Assembly: GCA_003049465.1 (NCBI GenBank)
Contig: PYSS01000022.1
Location: 248,001-312,000, forward strand
DNA from: Magnaporthiopsis rhizophila
Taxonomy: Eukaryota; Ascomycota; Sordariomycetes; Magnaporthales; Magnaporthaceae
DNA: 64,000 bases
Direction: 5' to 3'
The position numbers and the translations under genes are program-made. Shown one piece after another: positions 57,609 through 64,000 of the stretch; the stretch's first letter is position 1, and every line of letters starts with the position of its first letter. The notes beneath the pieces are model-generated. The model saw only the letters and a program-made list of their open reading frames with translations. It searched no databases and was not told the origin of the DNA.

Positions 57609-58907
57609 ATGGCGCCCGCCGCTTTCCTTCACATCTTTCTCCTTGCATTTACGGCCCAGCTTTCGCCCGTGGCTGGAGGGTCAAGCCATGCCGACGCGGG
57701 CATTGCTCAGGAAGGGGTCCAGGTGCCCATGATGCCCAAGTACATGGAGAACCTGACCGAGAGGGCAATGTTCCATCCCAAAGGATGGTACACACCGAAC
57801 ATCTGCGAGGGCAAATGGTGCCTCTACTCGAGCCGCGGAATCGGCAACGGCAGGGGCCTGGCGGTGATCACTAGTCGCGACAGCTTCCAGAACATCAGGA
57901 GGCTACAGGTGTTTATGAACAGGATCCAGAGCACCCCAGGCCCCGGGACGGCTGGCGCGCCATTTGAGGAGCGGGAAGTGGCATCTTCGTCCAAGAGCGA
58001 CAATGACGCCGCCGCCGGGCCGTCATTCGAACTCGTGGCCACGAAGCCCCTGAAGCGCGGCACAAAGCTCATGGAACTCACGCCCGTCATCATGGCGCAC
58101 AAGGCCTTCCTTAACGAGACGGACCGGGCGGCGCAGGACCACCTCCTCGAGGCCGCACTGGCGCTGCTCCCCGACGAAACCCGCAAGCTCACCAAAGACG
58201 GCCTGGCCAAGTCCCGACATGCCCGCGCGCGGCGCAGCCTCCGCGACGCGCTCCTCCTGCACCCGATGGAGACGGGAACCGGGGCGACGCACTGGGACGG
58301 GCCGGACCACGGGCGCCACTACGTGCTGTACCCGGAGGTGCTGGCGGCGCCGCACGAGTGCCGGGCCAACGTGGCGTGGCACATCGGCGACAGCCATGAG
58401 CTGCACCTGACGGTGGCGCGCAAGACTGCGGCCGACGAGCCGCTCGCCATCTCGTACCTGAACCCGACGCTCTCGCGGGCCGAGCGCGCCGACGCCGCGC
58501 GCCAGGTCTGGGGCCGACCCTGCACCTGCGACCACTGCGCGTCGGGCGGCGACCTGGACGCGGTGCGGGCGCGCGACGTGCGGCACGCCGAAATCGAGGC
58601 CATCGAGAAGGAGCTCAAGGACATGGACAGCAAGCGCGTGACGACGGGCATGCTGGAACACTACGTGACGCTGCTGGAGCGCGACAGGCGGCAGGCGCGC
58701 ATGGCGGAGCCGTACGAGCTGGTGGCGTACAACTACGCGTACCTCGGGTTCGAGAAGAAGGCGCGCAAGTACGGTGCTCTCGCCGTCCAGGCCGCCGTCA
58801 TCGAGCAGGGGCCCGACGCCAACGACGTGACGGCGCTGCGGATATTTGCCAACAGCGTGACGGAGCACTATTCATGGCAGAGGAAGGTCAAGAAGAAGCA
58901 GGGGTGA
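57609..58907 (+). CDS. SET-domain protein with N-terminal signal peptide
   Basis: Single exon, 432 aa. A clear signal peptide (MAPAAFLHIFLLAFTAQLS...) is followed by a segment with Cys66 and Cys71 (ICEGKWCLYSSRGIGNGRG). The SET-like domain covers about residues 138-310: it starts ELVATKPLKRGTKLMEL, has HECRANVAW in the place of the usual NHSCxPN motif, contains LAISYLNP (the catalytic-type Tyr283), and ends with the post-SET zinc cluster CTCDHC (305-310). The remaining 120 residues are helical and resemble the TPR-like tail of SMYD/SET-type fungal proteins. SET domains methylate protein lysines with S-adenosylmethionine in nucleus or cytosol, so a secretory signal is surprising; related secreted fungal SET proteins exist but their role is unknown. 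The Asn before His is replaced by Pro, so activity is uncertain. Confidence 0.85.
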   Translation: MAPAAFLHIFLLAFTAQLSPVAGGSSHADAGIAQEGVQVPMMPKYMENLTERAMFHPKGWYTPNICEGKWCLYSSRGIGNGRGLAVITSRDSFQNIRRLQVFMNRIQSTPGPGTAGAPFEEREVASSSKSDNDAAAGPSFELVATKPLKRGTKLMELTPVIMAHKAFLNETDRAAQDHLLEAALALLPDETRKLTKDGLAKSRHARARRSLRDALLLHPMETGTGATHWDGPDHGRHYVLYPEVLAAPHECRANVAWHIGDSHELHLTVARKTAADEPLAISYLNPTLSRAERADAARQVWGRPCTCDHCASGGDLDAVRARDVRHAEIEAIEKELKDMDSKRVTTGMLEHYVTLLERDRRQARMAEPYELVAYNYAYLGFEKKARKYGALAVQAAVIEQGPDANDVTALRIFANSVTEHYSWQRKVKKKQG

Positions 58908-59534
58908 GGCAGAGAGATGGAGGGAGAGGACTGATGGAAGGAAGGGTGGATGGATTTTAGGAGGCGACACCCACCTTGCAGGGCTACCTAGCCCGGGAGA
59001 TACACACGCGCAGCAGGCAGTACATAGAAGCAAAGCTCTACCCCGGTCTCGTCCACCGGTCTGTTGAAAGTTGTCTCACAAGAAGCCTCAGTACCTGATC
59101 AAGCTCTCCTCGCATCGGGGGCGGGTTCGTAATAAGCAGCTTGAAATTACCGTCTCCAGGCTGCCGCCATGGGGGTCACACGTACGTATTATGTAAAGGA
59201 GAAGGCCCAGGGACGTGCTCCGACCTCAGCCCCAGCTGGTTCCCTTTCACTAGGGTAACGGGCAGCAGTGCCGAAGGAGGCCAACGATGAATGAAATCAA
59301 GAGTCAATCACGCAGGCATGAGGAACTTATGTGTGGCCTGGGGGGTAAAAGAGAGGTCCCCCAAACAAAGGTATTTGGAAAATCTGAAACAGTCTATACT
59401 TCGCCCGCTTTTGCTCTAAACCCAAACTGAATGTTACAATCCCTAGGATTCCCCAAACAACTTTTCTCTAATTTTCTCTGATCCGCCCCGTCCAGCTAGC
59501 GAATCACCATTACCGTGCTTGTGGTGCTGCCCGC
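58908..59534. other. Convergent 3' regions
   Basis: 3' flanks of the SET gene and of the small repeat-containing gene. Nothing recognisable. Confidence 0.35.
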
Positions 59535-59999
59535 TTACTCGTCGGCCTCCTCGTCGGCGGTCTCCTCGTCGGCGGTCTCCTCGGCGGCCTCCTCCTCGGT
59601 CGTGTCGCGGGTGACGACGTGGATGTATTCAGCCTCGGGCTCGCTGCGGGCCACGATGTCGTCGATGAAGGAAACGTCGCGCTTGCCAGTGGCAGGCTTG
59701 TCCTTGCCAGACGTGCTGCCAGTGGCAGGCTTGCCCTTGCCAGACGGGTCCTCCTTGCAACACTTACCGCGTTTCATTTCCTCGCCTACCACCCACATGC
59801 AGGCGACAACACCGAAGAGGCAGACCGTGGCGGCTTCGGTGACAGCATTGCCAGCCTTCCTGAGGCCGTTCCTGATGGGCTGGCCCTCTTTCATCGAGGA
59901 CGGCCGGGGGAGGGCAAGGTCGCTGGGCGCAGGAGCCGCGACGACGGGCGAGCTGCCGATGGCGACGATAGCCATGAGAGCGGTGGCCTTGAACTGCAT
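59535..59999 (-). CDS. Small secreted or membrane-anchored protein with acidic tandem repeats, 154 aa
   Basis: Single exon, start ATG 59999, stop TAA 59535-59537. Signal peptide MQFKATALMAIVAIGSSPVVA with cleavage near AAPAP. A second hydrophobic stretch at about 57-72 (ATVCLFGVVACMWVVGEE) could be a transmembrane helix. A Cys-Cys pair (KCCKE) and a duplicated Gly/Lys/Pro-rich segment (SGKGKPATG / SGKDKPATG) follow. A KR site precedes DVSFIDDIVARSEPEA, a possible Kex2 cleavage point. The C-terminus is tandem ETADE-type acidic repeats. The frame is open upstream of this ATG, but the signal peptide marks the start. Repeats of this kind expand and contract readily. Family unknown; a cell-surface or secreted role is inferred from the signal peptide. 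Confidence 0.65.
   Translation of the reverse strand: MQFKATALMAIVAIGSSPVVAAPAPSDLALPRPSSMKEGQPIRNGLRKAGNAVTEAATVCLFGVVACMWVVGEEMKRGKCCKEDPSGKGKPATGSTSGKDKPATGKRDVSFIDDIVARSEPEAEYIHVVTRDTTEEEAAEETADEETADEEADE
59547..59576. repeat. Tandem 15-bp repeat, two perfect copies
   Basis: Unit CTCCTCGTCGGCGGT, copies at 59547-59561 and 59562-59576, with degenerate partial copies on both sides. It encodes the ETADE acidic repeat of the small secreted protein. Confidence 0.85.
59685..59746. repeat. Near-perfect 29-bp direct repeat, 33-bp spacing
   Basis: Copies at 59685-59713 and 59718-59746 differ by one base and encode the duplicated SGK-KPATG segment of the small secreted protein. Confidence 0.85.
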
Positions 60000-62906
60000 T
60001 TTGGCGGTGGTTTTTTTTTTGAGGTCGAAAAGAAAAAGGCGAGAAGAGAGAAGAAAGAAAGGAGGGGAAATGGATGCAAATTTGAGCAGATGCAACAAAA
60101 AAGGTGGTCGAGCAGAGCAATGCAAAGAGAGAAGCAAGGACTGGAAGACGAAAAGAAAGAGGACGAGAAGGAGAGACGTATGAAACGAAACGAAAGAATC
60201 GATGAGGACGGAGAAGAAGGAGAGGGAAAACAGCAGCAAAGGCGGAGGGAGGTTGAGGTTATATAGGCATCTCGGGAAAGGTGTAAGGACTCGCCCCCTT
60301 GGAGCGACGAACCGGACCGACTGACCGCCAGGCCGGCTGCTGAATTGTCGTGCCGTCACCAGCAGGGCAAAGATCGCGGAAAGCTTCTCGATCGCTGTGG
60401 TGATGAAACGAACAAAGTCGCAGCGCCCATCCCAAAGCGGCGAATTGCAAGCAATGCGTGCGCTGCAAGACCGAGTCAGTCCCCCACAACCATGCTATGA
60501 GGAAAATCGCTTGCAAACTTCCAGGTTGTTGGCGGCGCAAGCGGCAACAACCGACAAGATCAACATACAAGGTACCTAACTCCAGGGGGTGTCGCAGCCG
60601 ACGCGAGTCCGTTTTGGAGCATGGAAAGCACCAGGCTAGCGAGCGTGGTGGTGGCGACCGCAGTGGCACTCACTTCAAAGGCTTGGATTTGCAGCTTCGC
60701 CGCTTTCATGCTAGAGGTGCTCACTCCTTCCTGCCTGCGGAGTGTCCGAGCCGAATCATCAGTTACCACCAGTATGTACCAACAGGCATCTGGAGCGTCT
60801 GGGGGAAGGTGATGCTAACGATCCGATAGGGTCGAGCAAAGACGGGACGGGTCAGATGGAGATCTCGAGCAAATATCTCGACTGTTGGAAAGGGTCCGGG
60901 CCCGGCTGCTGGTTCGCTAGCCAACAAATAGGTACTTGTTTGGGTATCCCGTGCCTCCACTACATCAAGATACGACAGGCACCGAACTCCGAGGGCGGGA
61001 AGGCAGGTAGTCGGGCATTCTGATTTCGCTGCTATGGCCGCCTGCGTTTGCGCCTACGCCTGCGTCGAGGGCAGCGTTAAGGATAGCAGCGGAAGTGATG
61101 TCGAAGGCAGCGTCGGAAATAAGGTGGCACTTCTTCCCCGCCATGTGACGGTTCGCATCAACGTTAAATGAATCGTAGCGACTTATTTTTATATCCAGAT
61201 GCGATCTTTCCGATTTACTTTTCTTTTTTAAGAGTGGTGACGGAACTGTTTAATTACCCACCTACCTATTTGAGTAAGAACTCGGGCCTCTCCCTCAGCA
61301 AACCCGGGCCCCTTTCCTGCGGTCGAACCATGAATACTGCCCGGGTATTATCCGGGGAGGTCTATACGAAGATTTCGCGAGGATGGCAAGGGTTACGCCT
61401 TGGCCCCAATGCCCGACTCACCGTGGGAATTTTGCCGAACATGATGAACATCGTGACACCCCGCGCGATCGAGTCCATCGCTGCCGAGGACAGACGCACC
61501 CAGGCACGTCGTGTCCGACACGTGGCGCTACGACATGACTGACACCTAGCCGTGCGGCATCCGGAACCAAGTGCTGCGTTCCAGGTCTGTTACGAGGCCA
61601 CTATGCCTCATGGCTGTCTCGAATGAAGCCATCGATGCCGTGCAGAAGAGCAACCCAGAGAGGTGTACACCGCTTGCGGAGGAAGAGGGACTTGTTTGTC
61701 CAAGGGCGCCGATGTCTTTTTATGTTGTGGATGCTCCTGGATAGCGAACACCTACTTAAAGAAGGAAAACGAAAAGAAAAAAAAAAAAAAAGAAGGCGAC
61801 GAAATCGCCCGACTCGGGCGGCGGATCTGGCTTCACCGGAAAGCGTGTTTTAGGGTCTGGACCGTGGATGGAAAAGCATAACGGCGATGCTCGGGTCGCG
61901 CCAAAACAGACGCTCTCGCGATCTTATTCGAATCAGGAGGCGAATGATACCTCGTAGGTAGTTCCCGGTTGCGAATGGTTCGTCTCGTGGCGGTGTCGGT
62001 CTTGCGCGAACGGGGGTGGCCGAGGCAGGTTTAAGGGATACGTGAGGTTATGTACCCACCCAGGGTGACATCAAATAAAGCTTTCCCCGCCAAGCCGCGC
62101 GCATGTGGCTTCTGCTTTTCCAGTCCCCCATCGATGACAGGGGTCTCCGCAGTGTGACGATAGAAGCGTCGCCCGTCCCGAGGCGCATTGATCAGAGTGT
62201 GGCGCGGAAAACCCCGTGCTTTGGCCGGGTTTTGATGCCTTTGCATGCCACACTCGCAACTCTCCCAATGCAATGGGAGTGGGTGGAGATCAGGTCCCGA
62301 ATAAACGACCTATCAATACATAGCAGCTCATCATGCAGAAAACCAGACCCAGGTCGATCATTTAGATTTAAAGGGCTGGCGACCAATGCGATCCAAAATT
62401 AGCGAACCAACACCCGCACCGCCTTTTCCCCTTAAACGCACCGTCAAGCTGTGGGATGCGCATTCGCCTTGTAATTTGCAGGTCGGGTCCTACCCCTGTG
62501 GGTTTCACCACGTGGTTTTCCCACGCTAAAATAATCACCACGCCAAAGCTGTGCAAGCAGTAACATTCGCATCTTTTTACGTTAATAACGCTACGTGGCG
62601 TCGTATTAAAATAATCGCTTACTGTCAGGTATCAAACCAGCCCCTCCTTACCAAATACGGCAACTGTTCTTCCGAACTCACGGGGTGGAGCGACCAAACT
62701 CCCGTCGTAAAACGATCAGGCAGCCCTTGCTAGCGAGGAACCCGACAGTGGGCCAATATATACCCATCCCACCTACGTATTGCGGCTTAACGTGATTGCT
62801 TTCTTTTGTTCCGTTTGTTACACGCTGTGGTGATGTGATTTTTCGAAGCCTTAATGAAGTTTGCCGTGGGGAAGGTCCACTGCTAAATTTATAAGGGTAG
62901 AGCTCC

Positions 62907-62934
<28 letters not shown>
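62907..62934. repeat. Poly-A tract, 28 nt
   Basis: Uninterrupted A28, about 545 bp upstream of the Cys-rich secreted gene. Confidence 0.9.
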
Positions 62935-62937
<3 letters not shown>

Positions 62938-63220
62938 GTGTCTTTTTTGATAACATGCCAGAAACTGTCGCGACAAAGGCGTGTCGTATAACCCGCAGCC
63001 AAAGCTGCGCTGCAGTGACACCCTTTGCGAATTCGCCCCCCGTTAAGGGTCGGCCTACGCCGACTCGACGGATTGGGCCTGAACCCATACTCCGTTTCGA
63101 GCCGCGTGGATTTGCATGATTACCTATCCGGGAGGCCCTGGGCCGATGGCCTCTTGGCATCGTCGGCTTCTCCGGCCGACAGCCGAAAGCTTCGGCTGGC
63201 CACAAGTGTATATACCTAGA

Positions 63221-63228
63221 TATATAAT
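63221..63228 (+). promoter_or_regulatory. TATA box
   Basis: TATATAAT lies about 250 nt before ATG 63479 and is followed by a C/T-rich then strongly A-rich leader, as in highly expressed secreted-protein genes. Confidence 0.45.
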
Positions 63229-63478
63229 GGTGATGACGGTTTGCCCAAGAACTGTGTTTTTTCTCTCCTTCCATCCTCACCCTCACACGGTTTTCATACG
63301 TTCACCACACTCTCTTTTTTTGTTCCTCTCTGTCGAGGATTTACATTCTTTTGTACCAACCGCAGGTTTCCTGTTCGTTCGGAACCTCGACGACCCCTTC
63401 CTTCCCCGCCCAAAAAAAAAGAAAAAAAGAAAAGAAAAGAAAAGAAGAAAAGAAAGGACACCAACAACCACCGTCAAG

Positions 63479-64000
63479 ATGTATACCTCCACCGCCTTCG
63501 CCGCCATCGCCGCCATCGCCGGCCTCGTCTCCGCCGCCTCGGCCACTACCGGCCCCGCCGCCGCCCCTGGTGCTGCCGCCGCCGCCGCCCCGGACACTGC
63601 CCACAAACCCCTCACCCCCCAGGTCCCTCTCGGCCCCAACCCCGCCGACGCCCCGGCCACTCTCCCTGGGGACGACGGCAAAACCTGCCCCAAGTGGGAC
63701 ACGTACTGGATCCCCGTCAAGACGGGCAAGAACCAGTGCTGCTCCGGGGCGGCGTCGGATCCAAAGGACCAGGTCAACTGCTGCTACACCAGCGGCAAGG
63801 GCATCAACAGCGAGCAGCTCCATTGCAGCGACCCGGAATTCGCCAACTACGAGAAGTGGACCCGCAACTACATGTGCAACACCAAGCAGTGGCCCGAGTG
63901 GGCCTGTCTCCAGTTCCACAAGATGCCCAAGATCATGGCCCAGTACCCGGACCGGCCGAAGAAGGAGAAGCTGCACCAGGACAAGAAGCGCGACAGCGTT
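63479..64000 (+). CDS. Cys-rich secreted protein, 3' partial
   Basis: The frame starts at ATG 63479, right after an A-rich leader, and is still open at the window end (174 codons). Signal peptide MYTSTAFAAIAAIAGLVSAA is followed by a low-complexity Ala/Pro linker to about residue 60. The mature domain has eight cysteines, including two CC pairs: KTCPKWDTYWIP, NQCCSG, VNCCYTSGKG, LHCSD, YMCNT, EWACLQ. The visible end is Lys-rich with KKEK and KKR. Four possible disulfides, small size and strong signal peptide are typical of secreted effector-like or antimicrobial-like fungal proteins. I recognise no named family. The stop codon and any 3' exon lie outside the window. Codon use is extremely C-biased, indicating high expression. 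Confidence 0.7.
   Translation, partial: MYTSTAFAAIAAIAGLVSAASATTGPAAAPGAAAAAAPDTAHKPLTPQVPLGPNPADAPATLPGDDGKTCPKWDTYWIPVKTGKNQCCSGAASDPKDQVNCCYTSGKGINSEQLHCSDPEFANYEKWTRNYMCNTKQWPEWACLQFHKMPKIMAQYPDRPKKEKLHQDKKRDSV

Larger units (their letters stand above)
60000..63478. other. Intergenic, 3.5 kb
   Basis: Left end: purine-rich leader/promoter of the 154-aa gene. Middle: only shadow frames and a TA-rich patch (about 62540-62660). Right end: A28 tract, TATA box and A-rich leader of the Cys-rich secreted gene. No other gene recognised. Confidence 0.35.

Noticed and set aside
61168..61542. 124-codon plus-strand frame in the last large intergenic region
   Set aside because: No domain or promoter; crosses a TA-rich stretch and reads as chance.
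1..64000. CRISPR arrays, bacterial operons, phage or viral elements
   Set aside because: No regularly spaced repeats, Shine-Dalgarno-led gene runs or viral hallmark proteins; introns and gene families are fungal.

Overview
The window reads as nuclear DNA from a filamentous ascomycete (Pezizomycotina, most likely a Sordariomycete). The evidence is GC-rich coding sequence, genes split by short GT-AG introns (about 50-135 nt), two HET-domain (heterokaryon incompatibility) genes, a fungal HAK/KUP potassium transporter, a fungal amino-acid permease, secreted proteins with typical fungal signal peptides, and TA-rich, gene-free islands that look like the product of repeat-induced point mutation (RIP). 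There are no operons, CRISPR arrays, rRNA genes or convincing tRNAs.

Layout. 0-6 kb: the 3' part of a charged coiled-coil-type protein, a 590-aa orphan and a five-exon amino-acid permease. 8.7-15.1 kb: a disturbed block with a (6-4) photolyase/animal-type cryptochrome gene carrying an in-frame TAG, a HET gene carrying an in-frame TAG, and an unexplained open frame in TA-rich sequence. 15.4-21 kb: two large divergent fungal orphans (600 and 951 aa), followed by a TA-rich island. 22.3-35.1 kb: a run of plus-strand genes. These are a frame-broken secreted peptide, a KstD-like FAD dehydrogenase, a GFA-family protein, an MCT-type MFS transporter, a VOC/glyoxalase-fold protein, an acidic orphan and a secreted type-B carboxylesterase. 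35.5-41.5 kb: the HAK/KUP potassium transporter and a branched-chain aminotransferase, both on the minus strand. 42-53 kb: gene-poor, with one small ORF and a SCOC (short coiled-coil) protein. 53-64 kb: a degenerate HET gene, a four-helix membrane protein, a SET-domain protein with a signal peptide, a small secreted/membrane protein with tandem repeats, and a Cys-rich secreted protein that runs off the window.

How the genes may work together. The FAD dehydrogenase, GFA protein, carboxylate transporter and VOC protein (23.6-30.2 kb), with the esterase 3 kb further on, would make sense as a small catabolic or detoxification cluster; this is inference from co-orientation and families only. The damaged genes (photolyase, both HET genes, the small secreted gene) could reflect RIP or relaxed selection, but sequencing error cannot be excluded from the sequence alone. 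All exon boundaries were deduced by eye from GT-AG sites, reading-frame continuity and family motifs.
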